Source of the DNA: CAVSUZ01 sp963795415
GTDB lineage: Bacteria > Pseudomonadota > Alphaproteobacteria > Acetobacterales > Acetobacteraceae
Direction of reading: 5' to 3'
DNA length: 64,000 nucleotides
NCBI GenBank assembly: GCA_963795415.1
Contig: CAWCHQ010000003.1
Coordinates: 744,001-808,000, forward strand
Below the pieces are notes generated by a model. The model worked only from the letters and a program-made list of their open reading frames with translations, made no database searches and was not told the origin of the DNA. The stretch's first letter is position 1. Each line of letters begins with the position of its first letter. The position numbers and the translations under genes are program-made. Below are positions 7,343 through 15,538 of the stretch, one piece after another.

Positions 7343-9835
7343 ATGTCCGGCTTCGAGTTGCGGGTCCGTGCCGTTCTCGGTCCCACCAATACCGGCAAAA
7401 CGCATCTCGCCATGGAGCGGATGCTGGCCCACTCCTCGGGGATCATTGGCTTTCCGTTACGCCTTCTGGCGCGCGAGAACTACGACCGCATGGTGGCGCG
7501 CAAGGGCGCTCGCCATGTCGCGCTGATCACCGGGGAGGAGAAGATCGTACCGCCCGAGGCGCGGTGGTTTTCCTGCACGGTCGAGGCGATGCCGCTCGAC
7601 CGCGAGACGTCCTTCGTCGCGGTGGATGAAATCCAGCTCTGCGCTGACCCCGATCGCGGCCACGTCTTCACTGACCGGCTGCTGCATGCAAGGGGGTACG
7701 AGGAGACGATGTTCCTGGGGGCGGAAACCATCCGCCCGCTGCTCTCCCGGCTGGTTCCCCAGGCGGTGGTGGAGACAAGGCCACGGCTGTCGCAACTGAC
7801 TCATGCCGGGCATATCAAGCTGGTGAAGCTGCCGCCGCGCAGCGCCGTCGTGGCGTTCAGCGCCGCCGAGGTTTACGCGATCGCAGAACTGATCCGGCGT
7901 CGCCGCGGGGGCTGCGCGGTGGTGATGGGCCGGTTGTCGCCGCGGACCCGCAATGCCCAGGTGGCGCTGTACCAGGATAAGGAAGTGGACTTCCTGGTCG
8001 CCACGGACGCTATCGGGATGGGCCTGAACATGGACGTCGATCACGTGGCGTTCGCCGGGCTGACGAAGCACGACGGCCACCGCGTCCGGCGACTGGCGGC
8101 GGCCGAGGTGGCGCAGATCGCCGGCCGGGCCGGGCGCGGCATGCGCGACGGAACGTTCGGGACGACGGCCGACTGTCCGCACATTCCCGACGAGATGGTC
8201 GCACAGATCGAGGCGCATACTTTCGATGCGCTCGACTATCTGCACTGGCGCAACGACGATCTCGACTTCAGCCATGTGGACGGGCTGATCGCCAGCCTGT
8301 TGGCGCCGTCGCCCGCCCCGGCGCTGATCCGTGGCAACGACGCTTCGGATCTCATCACCCTGGAAGCCCTGGCGCGCGAAGCCGACATTCGCCGTCTCGC
8401 AAAGGGTCGTTCCGCCGTACGGAAATTGTGGGAGGCATGCCAGATCCCGGATTTTCGCAAGCTGGCGGACGAGACCCATGCGCGGCTGTGCGGTCGGGTG
8501 TTCGGGTACATCGTCCTTGACCAGGCGCTGCCGAGCGACTGGATTGGGGGGAACATTGCGGCGCTGACCCGCGCCGACGGGGACCTGGATACGCTGATGC
8601 AGCGCCTGGCGGGGGTGCGCGTGTGGTCCTACATCGCCGCGCGATCCGACTGGGTGCGTGACTCCGCGCATTGGCAGGCCCGCGCCCGCGAGGTTGAGGA
8701 CCTGCTCTCGGATGCGCTCCATGAGCGGCTGACCAGCCGGTTCGTGGATCGCCGTGCCGCGCAGCTGATGCGGCGGCTGGACGCCGAGGACGGCCAGGAA
8801 CTGCTTTCCGCAGTGACCGGGCGGGGCGAGGTCATCGTCGAGGGTCACCCTGTGGGCCGGGTGGGCGGGTTCACGTTCTTTCCGGACCCGGACGCCTCCG
8901 GCGACGAGCGGAAACTGGTGATGCGGGCGGCGCGCCGGGCGCTGCGGCAGGAGATGCCGCGCCGCGTGGCGGCCGCCGAGGCTGCCGGGGAGGAGGCCTT
9001 CGGACTGACGCCGGATCACCACGTCACCTGGGATGGCCAGAAAGTTGCGCGGCTAAGGCCCGGGCACGGCATCCTGCGCCCGCGCGTGGAGATGTTGGGA
9101 AGCGAGTTTCTCGATGGCTTGCAACGGGAGCGTCTCAGGTCCCGTTTGCAGCGGCTGTTGGACGATCTGGTGACCAGGGAGCTAGGGGCGCTCTTCCGGA
9201 CGATCGAGGCGAGCAGGGCGGACCGCCGGCTTCGCGGACCGGTGCATCGGCTGGCCGAGGGGCTCGGCGTTATACCGCCTATCGAGGACCCGTCGCCGGA
9301 ACTGCGGACGGCGCTCAAAAACGCAGGCATCAAGGCTGGCCGGTTTGCCCTGTTCCTTCCGGCGCTACTGAAGCCGCATGCGGCCAGAATGCGGGCGCGG
9401 TTGTGGGCTTTGCAGCATGGGATAGCGCCGCCTCAGTTGCCGCCGGCAGGGCTCGTTTCGATCTCCCCCCCGGCGAACTGGCCTGCCAGTTTTGCGAGTG
9501 CGGCGGGTTGGATAGAGGCGGGACCGATGCTGCTGAGGCTGGATGTCGCGGAGCGCGTTGCCGCGGACCTGGCCTGGGCATCACGGCGCGGTCCGGCGGC
9601 ACTGCCGGCCGGGCTGACCTCGCGCCTGTCGATCAGGAGCGAGCTTCTGCCGATCGTGCTGCGGCGGCTCGGGTTCCGGATCCTGCCGGCGCCCAGCCTT
9701 CCGCTCACCCAATACGGCCCGCCTGCACCCGCCATGCTGGTGCCGCTGCGCCGGCGGCCCGCGCGCTCCGCGGTTGCGGAGACGTCAGCAGCAGCCCCGG
9801 GGCCATTCGCGGCACTCGCGCTGCTCAAGCCTTGA
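7343..9835 (+). CDS. SUV3-like DEAD/DEAH-box RNA helicase
   Basis: An 830-residue superfamily 2 helicase of the kind related to mitochondrial SUV3, widespread in alphaproteobacteria. Motifs seen: Walker A GPTNTGKTH near residue 13, FPLRLLARENYDR (motif Ia), the DEIQ box in SFVAVDEIQLC, and the second RecA domain with LVATDAIGMGLNMDVDHV and QIAGRAGRG. It probably unwinds structured RNA in turnover. I prefer the ATG at 7343 over the TTG at 7319 because it places the conserved FELRVRAVLGPTNTGKT at the N-terminus. The stop overlaps the first ATG of the downstream S4 gene, within a 21-bp tandem repeat. Confidence 0.9.
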   Translation: MSGFELRVRAVLGPTNTGKTHLAMERMLAHSSGIIGFPLRLLARENYDRMVARKGARHVALITGEEKIVPPEARWFSCTVEAMPLDRETSFVAVDEIQLCADPDRGHVFTDRLLHARGYEETMFLGAETIRPLLSRLVPQAVVETRPRLSQLTHAGHIKLVKLPPRSAVVAFSAAEVYAIAELIRRRRGGCAVVMGRLSPRTRNAQVALYQDKEVDFLVATDAIGMGLNMDVDHVAFAGLTKHDGHRVRRLAAAEVAQIAGRAGRGMRDGTFGTTADCPHIPDEMVAQIEAHTFDALDYLHWRNDDLDFSHVDGLIASLLAPSPAPALIRGNDASDLITLEALAREADIRRLAKGRSAVRKLWEACQIPDFRKLADETHARLCGRVFGYIVLDQALPSDWIGGNIAALTRADGDLDTLMQRLAGVRVWSYIAARSDWVRDSAHWQARAREVEDLLSDALHERLTSRFVDRRAAQLMRRLDAEDGQELLSAVTGRGEVIVEGHPVGRVGGFTFFPDPDASGDERKLVMRAARRALRQEMPRRVAAAEAAGEEAFGLTPDHHVTWDGQKVARLRPGHGILRPRVEMLGSEFLDGLQRERLRSRLQRLLDDLVTRELGALFRTIEASRADRRLRGPVHRLAEGLGVIPPIEDPSPELRTALKNAGIKAGRFALFLPALLKPHAARMRARLWALQHGIAPPQLPPAGLVSISPPANWPASFASAAGWIEAGPMLLRLDVAERVAADLAWASRRGPAALPAGLTSRLSIRSELLPIVLRRLGFRILPAPSLPLTQYGPPAPAMLVPLRRRPARSAVAETSAAAPGPFAALALLKP

Positions 9836-9891
9836 TGGAACACGCCGGAGCCTTGATGGAACACGCCGGAGCCTTGATGGAACACGCCGGT
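9829..9891 (+). repeat. Three tandem 21-bp repeats at the helicase/S4 junction
   Basis: The unit GCCTTGATGGAACACGCCGG(A) occurs three times with period 21. Each unit carries TGATG, so the helicase stop and an S4-gene ATG overlap in the first unit and the ATG is repeated in the next two (9835, 9856, 9877). All three ATGs are in one frame and would only change the N-terminus by MEHAGAL units. Confidence 0.92.
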
Positions 9892-10161
9892 CAGGAGGAC
9901 CGCGACTGGCAGCGCCTGGACAAGTGGCTCTGGTGTGCACGATTTCTGAAGGCGCGGAGCGACTGCGCCCGACTGGCGGGTGCGGGCATGATCCGCATCA
10001 ACCGGCAGGCGACGGACAAGGCCCATGCTCGGCTGCGCGTGGGGGACGTCCTTACATTGCCTCTGCGCGGAGACGTGCGGGTAATCCGGGTGATGGCACT
10101 GGCGAGGCGCCGCGGGCCGGTCGCCGAGGCCCGGCTTCTGTATGAGGAACTGGCGGGTTAG
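9835..10161 (+). CDS. S4-domain RNA-binding protein (Hsp15-like)
   Basis: About 108 residues with an S4 fold: QRLDKWLWCARFLKARSDCARLAGAGMIRINRQ, then ATDKAHARLRVGDVLTLPL. Hsp15 in E. coli binds 50S subunits carrying nascent chains, and alphaproteobacterial homologues sit between the helicase and ferredoxin genes as here. The N-terminus is uncertain because of the tandem repeat: starts at 9835, 9856 and 9877 are equivalent, and the last gives the size closest to the family. The start overlaps the helicase stop (TGATG), so the two are probably translationally coupled. Confidence 0.85.
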   Translation: MEHAGALMEHAGALMEHAGQEDRDWQRLDKWLWCARFLKARSDCARLAGAGMIRINRQATDKAHARLRVGDVLTLPLRGDVRVIRVMALARRRGPVAEARLLYEELAG

Positions 10162-10164
10162 CTT

Positions 10165-10220
10165 GCCTTGCACCCGGGGGTGAACCCCCGGGATGCTCGC
10201 CTTGCACCCGGGGGTGAACC
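10165..10220. repeat. Direct repeats with a perfect hairpin before fdxA
   Basis: GCCTTGCACCCGGGGGTGAA occurs at 10165 and again at 10199. Between them CCCGGGGG-TGAA-CCCCCGGG (10173-10192) forms a perfect 8-bp GC stem. It lies in the 100-base gap between the S4 gene and fdxA and could act as a transcription attenuator; there is no T-run. Confidence 0.8.
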
Positions 10221-10260
10221 TGGGCATACCGCGCTCGTTTACTGCATCAGGGGCCTGTGC

Positions 10261-10593
10261 ATGACCTACGTGGTCACCGAGACCTGCATCCGCTGCAAAT
10301 ACATGGATTGCGTCGAGGTGTGTCCGGTGGACTGCTTTTACGTCGGCGCGAATATGCTGGTCATTCACCCCGACGAGTGCATCGATTGCGGCGTCTGTGA
10401 GCCGGAATGCCCCGTGGAGGCGATCGTGCCGGACAGCGACGACAAGGCGGGCCCGTGGCTGGAGCGCAACCGGACATTTGCGGCGCAGTGGCCCAACATT
10501 ACCCGCAAAGGCACGCCGCCCGAAGATGCCGACGAGTGGAAGGACAAGCCGGGCAAGGAAGAACTGTTCGACCCCGAACCGGGCGCGCCCTGA
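10261..10593 (+). CDS. fdxA: Seven-iron ferredoxin FdxA
   Basis: A 110-residue cytoplasmic electron carrier with one 3Fe-4S and one 4Fe-4S cluster. Cysteine patterns are visible: CIRCKYMDCVEVCPVDCF near the N-terminus and CIDCGVCEPECPVEAI. The C-terminal extension, with NITRKGTPPEDADEW, is typical of alphaproteobacterial FdxA. The first ATG giving MTYVVTE matches the family N-terminus exactly. In related genomes carD usually follows; here a peptidase-family gene does. Confidence 0.95.
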   Translation: MTYVVTETCIRCKYMDCVEVCPVDCFYVGANMLVIHPDECIDCGVCEPECPVEAIVPDSDDKAGPWLERNRTFAAQWPNITRKGTPPEDADEWKDKPGKEELFDPEPGAP

Positions 10594-10601
10594 ACGGCGG
10601 C

Positions 10602-11885
10602 ATGCCCGACAACCGGGCAATCGCGGCCACCGTAGCCGCGAAACGGGGCGAAGCCGAGGCGCTGTTCGAGCAGCTCCGGCGGGACGGTCTGGATGAGCCC
10701 GGCATCACCCGCGATCCGTATGGAGCCGGCGAACAGCGTGCCCACGCGACCGTAGCAGCCTTCGCCGAGCGCATGGAGCTGGAGATCGAGCGCGACGCCG
10801 CGGCCAATCTTTACATGGTCTTGCCCGGGAGTGACCGCTCCGCGCCTTCCATAATCCTCGGCTCGCACCTCGATTCGGTGCCGCACGGGGGAAATTTCGA
10901 CGGCGCCGCCGGTGTGGTTGCGGGGCTGGTGGCGGTGGGGGCGCTGCAGAGCCTCGGGATCACGCCGGCCTGCGATGTGAAGGTCATGGGCATCCGGGCC
11001 GAGGAGAGCATCTGGTTCCAGGTGTCCTATATCGGCAGCCGTTCGGCACTCGGCAGGCTGCCGGAGGCCGCGCTGGAGGCGCCCCGGATCGATACCGGGC
11101 GCAGCCTTGCGGACCATATCGCCGGGTGCGGCGGCGATCCGGAGGCGCTGCGGCGCGGGGAGCAGTTTCTCGATCCGAAGCGGATCGGCGCCTATCTCGA
11201 GTTGCATATCGAACAGGCCCCGAGCCTGGTCCAGGCGGGGCGGCCGGTCGCGATCTGCACCGGCATCCCGGGGAACTTCCGCTACCCGGATGCCTGGATC
11301 GAGGGCAGCCATGATCATGTCGGCCTGCCGAAGCGGTTTCGCCGGGATGCGGCCCTGGCCGGAGCGGAGTTCGCCATGGCACTCGACGGGCTGTGGGAGG
11401 AGCATGAGGCAAAAGGCATCCCCATGGCCTGCACGATCGGCCGGTTCCATACCGACCAGGCGCTGCACGGCCTGACCATCGTGCCGGGGCTGTTCCACCT
11501 CAGTCTGGACGTGCGCGCCTATGATGCGGCGGTGCTGGCCGAGCTGGAGGCGAAGGTGGATCAGATCATCGCCTCGATCGAGCAACGGCGTGGGGTGCGG
11601 TTCCATCATGAACTCAAGGCGAGGGCCCCGGTCGCGAAGATGGACCCTGGCATAAACATGCTGCTTGCCGAAGGCGCAGGGGCGCTTGGCGTGCCGGTCA
11701 TGGATCTGGGAAGCCCTGCGTCCCACGATGCCGCGGCCTTCGCCGAGGCGGGGGTCAGGACCGGGATGATCTTTGTGCGGAATCAGAACGGCAGCCATAA
11801 CCCGCGCGAGGCGATGGCTATGGACGATTTCCTGGCGGGGGCGTCGGTCATGACATGGTGGCTGGTGAAAACCGTCACCGAGTAG
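10602..11885 (+). CDS. M20-family amidase/hydantoinase-carbamoylase type hydrolase
   Basis: A 427-residue zinc hydrolase of the N-carbamoyl-L-amino-acid hydrolase / allantoate amidohydrolase group. Metal and active-site motifs are present: GSHLDSVPHGGNFDGAAGV (metal His and Asp), RAEES (catalytic and metal Glu region), YLELHIEQ (metal His), SPASHDAAAFAEAGV and NGSHNPRE (substrate and metal His). The usual EEGSRF after the Glu is changed to ESIWFQ, so substrate preference may differ. It starts eight bases after fdxA and is followed after ten bases by an SDR gene, suggesting a catabolic operon acting on N-carbamoyl or ureido compounds; the exact substrate is not inferable. Confidence 0.85.
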   Translation: MPDNRAIAATVAAKRGEAEALFEQLRRDGLDEPGITRDPYGAGEQRAHATVAAFAERMELEIERDAAANLYMVLPGSDRSAPSIILGSHLDSVPHGGNFDGAAGVVAGLVAVGALQSLGITPACDVKVMGIRAEESIWFQVSYIGSRSALGRLPEAALEAPRIDTGRSLADHIAGCGGDPEALRRGEQFLDPKRIGAYLELHIEQAPSLVQAGRPVAICTGIPGNFRYPDAWIEGSHDHVGLPKRFRRDAALAGAEFAMALDGLWEEHEAKGIPMACTIGRFHTDQALHGLTIVPGLFHLSLDVRAYDAAVLAELEAKVDQIIASIEQRRGVRFHHELKARAPVAKMDPGINMLLAEGAGALGVPVMDLGSPASHDAAAFAEAGVRTGMIFVRNQNGSHNPREAMAMDDFLAGASVMTWWLVKTVTE

Positions 11886-11895
11886 GGGAGGGGTC

Positions 11896-12654
11896 ATGCA
11901 GATCGCATTCGAGGGCAGGACGGCGATCGTCACCGGCGCGGCACACGGGTTCGGCCGGACGATTTCGCAGCGTCTTGCAGCCCTGGGTGCGAATGTCTGG
12001 GCGGTCGATATCCTGGAGCAGGAGGCGGCGGAGACCGCGAGGGTGGCGGGCGAGAGGTGCCGGGCGCAACGGCTGGATGTAACGGATCGCGACGCGGTGC
12101 AGGCGCTGGCGAGGACCGTCGAGGCCGCGACCGGGCGGATCGACGTTCTGGTCCATAGCGCCGGCGGCGTTCTGGGTCAGGTCGGCAAGCCCCTGGAAGA
12201 GGTCACCCCGACGGAATGGAGCGCCATTCTGGCCGTCAATCTGACCGGAGCGTTCTGGTGCGCCCAGGCGGTCGCGCCGGCGATGAAGCGGGCGCGCTAC
12301 GGCCGGATCGTCACGATATCCTCGGGCGCGGGGCTGGGCGTCAGCCTGACCGGCATCCAGGCCTATGCCTCCGCCAAGGCGGGGGAGATCGGCCTGACGC
12401 GCCAGCTTGCGCATGAGCTCGGCCCGTTCGGCGTTACCGTGAACAGCGTGGCCCCGGGCTTCGTGCGCAGCAATCCGAGCAGCGAGGCGCAGTGGCAGTC
12501 CTATGGTGAAGAGGGCCAGCGGAGGCTGGTCGAGCGCATCGCCTTGCGCCGGCTCGGCACCCCAGATGACATCGCCGCCGGAGCGCTGTTTCTGGCTTCG
12601 GAGCATGCGGGGTGGATTACGGGTCAGACCCTGTCCGTGGACGGCGGCCGATAA
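11896..12654 (+). CDS. SDR-family NAD(P)-dependent oxidoreductase
   Basis: A classical short-chain dehydrogenase of 252 residues. The cofactor motif is TGAAHGFG, followed by HSAGG (NAG-like), the catalytic Ser in ISSGAG, the YASAKAG motif (Tyr and Lys) and the end ITGQTLSVDGGR. AGGAGGGGTC-like sequence precedes the ATG. It follows the M20 hydrolase by ten bases and its end abuts the P1 peptidase gene, so all three are probably co-transcribed. The substrate is not evident; 3-oxoacyl or sugar alcohols are both common for this class. Confidence 0.88.
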   Translation: MQIAFEGRTAIVTGAAHGFGRTISQRLAALGANVWAVDILEQEAAETARVAGERCRAQRLDVTDRDAVQALARTVEAATGRIDVLVHSAGGVLGQVGKPLEEVTPTEWSAILAVNLTGAFWCAQAVAPAMKRARYGRIVTISSGAGLGVSLTGIQAYASAKAGEIGLTRQLAHELGPFGVTVNSVAPGFVRSNPSSEAQWQSYGEEGQRRLVERIALRRLGTPDDIAAGALFLASEHAGWITGQTLSVDGGR

Positions 12655-12659
12655 ATGAC

Positions 12660-13733
12660 ATGGTAAAAGCGGCTTGGCCTGGGCTGGCACTGGCACTGGT
12701 GATGGCCGCGGCCTGGCCCGCATATGCGGATCAATTGAACCTGGTGCCCGACACCGGCTTGCATGGGCCGGTCCTCACCTTCGACTGGCCGGACATCGAA
12801 ATCGGCGCCGGCAGTTACGAGGCGGGGCCGACCGGCATGACCATCATCCGCTTCGCTCACCGGGCTGCGGTTGTCGTCGACTCGCGCGGAGGCGCACCCG
12901 GCACGTTCAACACCGATGCCCTGCGGCTGGGCTATTCGCGCGCGCTGTGGGATGCCGTGGTGTTCGCGGGCGGCTCCGCTTATGGCGAGGAGGCGATAAC
13001 CTCGGTTGCGACAGGCCTGAAAGACGAGGGCATCCGTAGCGGCGCCTGGAACAACATCGCCTTGGCGACCGGGGCGGTGATCTACGATCTGGGCCCTCGC
13101 AGGCTGAACGAAATCTATCCGGACAAAGCGCTGGCGCGCGCCACGCTATTCCCGCTGCGGTCCGGGGTGTTTCCGTTGGGGGCTCAGGGTGCCGGACGCA
13201 TGGCTATGCAAGGAACATTTTTCGGATGCAACGCCCACTCCGGGGAGGGGGGCGCTTTCCGGCAGCTGGGTAACGTAAAGATCGCGGCGTTTGTGGTGGT
13301 GAATGCCTCCGGCGTGATCACCGATCGCGACGGTGATCTGGTCTCCTGCCATCGTGCGGCGTCCTGGGGCAGCTTGACAAAGGTAAGTGAGCTGATGGCG
13401 CACGTGCCGCTGGGCCGGACGGACTCGTGGCAGCCCGAGGCGGCGGAGCCGGGCGGCGTCACGCGCAACACGACGATCAGCCTGATCGTGACAAATCAGC
13501 GGTTGGACTACGCCGGCCTGGAGCGGCTGGCGATCCAGGTGCACACGTCAATGGCGCGCGGGATCCAGCCATTCTCGACCTATTTGGACGGGGATACGCT
13601 TTTCGCGGCCAGTACTCAGGAAGTAAGGGCCGGGGAGATGAACCAGATGGATCTCGACACGGTCGCGTCGGACGTGATGTGGGACGCCATCCTGGCCAGC
13701 GTGCCGCGTCCCGCTCTTCCCTGGCAGCTATGA
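12660..13733 (+). CDS. P1-family (DmpA-like, S58) peptidase, secreted
   Basis: A 357-residue product with a signal peptide (MVKAAWPGLALALVMAAAWPAYA) and the P1/DmpA framework: an NTDALRLGYSRALWDAVVFAGGSAYGEEA segment and a late TNQRLDYAGLERLAIQVHTSMARGIQPF, where the conserved last region of the family maps. DmpA-type enzymes are N-terminal nucleophile aminopeptidases that cleave themselves before a Ser or Thr. In this protein the corresponding segment reads GTFFGCNAHSGEGGAF and the usual GxxxGTSS-like pattern is not evident, so activity is uncertain. It begins just after the SDR stop. Confidence 0.78.
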   Translation: MVKAAWPGLALALVMAAAWPAYADQLNLVPDTGLHGPVLTFDWPDIEIGAGSYEAGPTGMTIIRFAHRAAVVVDSRGGAPGTFNTDALRLGYSRALWDAVVFAGGSAYGEEAITSVATGLKDEGIRSGAWNNIALATGAVIYDLGPRRLNEIYPDKALARATLFPLRSGVFPLGAQGAGRMAMQGTFFGCNAHSGEGGAFRQLGNVKIAAFVVVNASGVITDRDGDLVSCHRAASWGSLTKVSELMAHVPLGRTDSWQPEAAEPGGVTRNTTISLIVTNQRLDYAGLERLAIQVHTSMARGIQPFSTYLDGDTLFAASTQEVRAGEMNQMDLDTVASDVMWDAILASVPRPALPWQL

Positions 13734-13749
13734 AATTGGTAGCGGGAGC

Positions 13750-13929
13750 GTGGAAGTGGGAAAGACCGTGGAAAGCGAGCGCGCCAAGCGACGGGCACTG
13801 CGCCGGCAAGCGACGGATGAACTCGCGAAAGGGCCGCGTATTCCAACCGCACTAGGGAAGCTCCAAGACCAGCGCCCGGTCGATAGAGCGGCCTGGAATG
13901 CCGTCAAGCCGAGAGGCAAAAAACGATGA
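13750..13929 (+). CDS. Small open frame, possible gene remnant
   Basis: A 60-codon frame starting at GTG (VEVGKTVESERAKRRALRRQ...) with a charged helical composition, ending AWNAVKPRGKKR. The codon usage looks coding, but there is no clear ribosome binding site and I recognise no family. It may be the tail of a lost gene joined to the P1 peptidase region. Confidence 0.25.
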   Translation: MEVGKTVESERAKRRALRRQATDELAKGPRIPTALGKLQDQRPVDRAAWNAVKPRGKKR

Positions 13930-14260
13930 TGCGCCAGACCCGCTCCACCCTCCGGCTGCGGTGACCGTTCCGCCTGACACCCTGCGGCGCTACGCCGGCA
14001 CCTACCGCTTCGGCCCCCGCGCGGTGCTGCAGATCGCCCTCGACGAAGGCCACCTAACCGGACTGGCACTCGATCATCGGGTTTTCGCCTTTAATGGCGC
14101 AAGCCCCCATCCGCTGACGGCAATGTCGGATACGGAATTTTACCTTTCGGGCCGTTACCCGGTCCGGATCACGTTCCAGGTCGCCGATGGCAACGTGACC
14201 GGCGCCGTGTTGAACCCCGGCCGCTGGGAGCAAGCCAGCGTCGCTTTCAGCCCACCCTGA
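13898..14260 (+). pseudogene. Fragment of a DUF3471-like beta-lactamase-associated domain
   Basis: From about 13961 the product reads VTVPPDTLRRYAGTYRFG, then LDEGHLTGLALDH and a hydrophobic beta-rich end. PxxxLxxYxGxYxxG is the opening of the DUF3471 domain found at the C-terminus of some class C beta-lactamase-like proteins. No serine-hydrolase domain precedes it, so this looks like a leftover C-terminal module. A start at 13961 (GTG) is possible but poorly supported. Confidence 0.5.
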
Positions 14261-14293
14261 GGAGCGCGCCCGGCAACCGAGGGATAACCGCGC

Positions 14294-15409
14294 ATGAGCG
14301 TACCCCAGATCGCGATCTCCGCCGTTTCGGTCTTCACCGTGCGGATCGCGGCGCGGGCGGTTCATTCGCACGGGATCGGCGATGTCGCGGCCAGCCTCAA
14401 CGTGATCCTGCGCCTCGATACCGATGCTGGCATAACCGGGTGGGGCGAGGCCGCGCCCTGGACGGTATTCACCGGCTCGCCCGAGGCATCGGCGGCGGCG
14501 CTTGACGTGCATCTGCGACCGCTGCTGCTCGGTGCCGACCCGTTCCGCATCGCGGCGCTGATGGGGGCGGCAGACCGCACGGTGGTGCACTGCACGGAAG
14601 CCAAGGCGGCGGTGGAAATGGCGCTGTTCGACATTGTCGGGAAGGCGCTGGGGGTGCCCGTGTGCGATCTGCTCGGCGGACGGGTGCGCGAGGAGATTCC
14701 GCTGAGTTTCTCGGTCGCCAATCCCGATTTCGCACAGGACGTCGACCTGGTCCGGCAGCTTGCCGATGACGGCATCCGGCTGTTCAAGCTGAAGACCGGG
14801 TTTGCCTCGCATGCCGAGGACCTGCGGCGCCTGGCGCGGCTACGGGAGCTGCTTCCCTCGGATGCCGAAATCCGGGTGGACTACAATCAGGGAATGCAGC
14901 CGTGGGAGGCGATCCGCCGGCTGCGCGACATCGAGCAGTTCCGCCCGACTTTCATCGAACAGCCGGTGCCGGCCGAACAGCGCACGACGCTGGCTGCGAT
15001 TACCGCTGCCCTCGATACGCCGATCATGGCTGATGAGAGCGTCTTCACGCCGGCCGACGCGCTGCTGATTGCAGGCCAGCACATGGCCGACCTGATCAGC
15101 ATCAAGATCCAGAAATGCGGCGGGATGCTGCATGCGCGCGAGATCTCGGCGATTGCCGCGGCGGGCGGGCTTGCCTGCTATGGCGGCGATATGTTCGAGA
15201 CCGGCATCGCGTGCACCGCAGGCGCCCACATGATCGCCGCGACCGCCAACATCTCCCTCGGCTGCGAGTTCTACCAGCCGACCTATTATCTCGCCGAGGA
15301 CCTGCTGGTGCAGCCCTTCCCGGTACGCAACGGGAAGGTGCAGGTGCCGGCGGGGCCCGGGCTTGGCATCGAGGTGGACGAGGACCGGCTGCGCCGGTAC
15401 GCGGTTTGA
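14294..15409 (+). CDS. Enolase-superfamily (mandelate racemase/muconate lactonizing) enzyme
   Basis: A 371-residue member of the muconate-cycloisomerase subgroup. Visible active-site parts: FKLKTGF (acid/base Lys), IRVDYNQGM (metal Asp), FIEQPV (metal Glu), MADESV (metal Asp) and ISIKIQKCGG (second Lys); GGDMFETGIA closes the barrel. It probably lactonises or racemises a carboxylate after metal-assisted proton abstraction. Context with an M20 hydrolase and an SDR suggests catabolism, for instance of dipeptides or aromatic acids, but the substrate is unknown. A 106-bp double hairpin lies 22 bases after the stop. Confidence 0.87.
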   Translation: MSVPQIAISAVSVFTVRIAARAVHSHGIGDVAASLNVILRLDTDAGITGWGEAAPWTVFTGSPEASAAALDVHLRPLLLGADPFRIAALMGAADRTVVHCTEAKAAVEMALFDIVGKALGVPVCDLLGGRVREEIPLSFSVANPDFAQDVDLVRQLADDGIRLFKLKTGFASHAEDLRRLARLRELLPSDAEIRVDYNQGMQPWEAIRRLRDIEQFRPTFIEQPVPAEQRTTLAAITAALDTPIMADESVFTPADALLIAGQHMADLISIKIQKCGGMLHAREISAIAAAGGLACYGGDMFETGIACTAGAHMIAATANISLGCEFYQPTYYLAEDLLVQPFPVRNGKVQVPAGPGLGIEVDEDRLRRYAV

Positions 15410-15431
15410 TGGGTCTTTTCGCCGGTCCAGC

Positions 15432-15537
15432 CTAAGCAGACTTTCGTGGCTTGTGCCACGCAAGTCTGCTTAGAAGTTGTTGAAGACGCATCATCTTATC
15501 GGCGGAACGCGGAAACGCTCCGCCGGATGATGCTTAG
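15432..15537. repeat. 106-bp double-hairpin element, copy 1
   Basis: Two successive palindromes: CTAAGCAGACTT...AAGTCTGCTTAG and GCATCATCTTATCGGCGGA...TCCGCCGGATGATGC, with the whole element opening CTAAGC and ending GCTTAG. A copy differing at only a few bases, of the same length, lies at 49119-49224. Both are at gene ends. This one separates the enolase-type gene from the convergent PIN toxin gene and may end transcription from both sides. Confidence 0.88.
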
Positions 15538-15538
15538 T

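Noticed and set aside
9829..9891. CRISPR-like repeat
   Set aside because: The 21-bp units are tandem without spacers, and no cas genes are in the window.
10594..10640. carD expected after fdxA
   Set aside because: The gene following fdxA is clearly an M20-family hydrolase; no CarD-like sequence is in the window.
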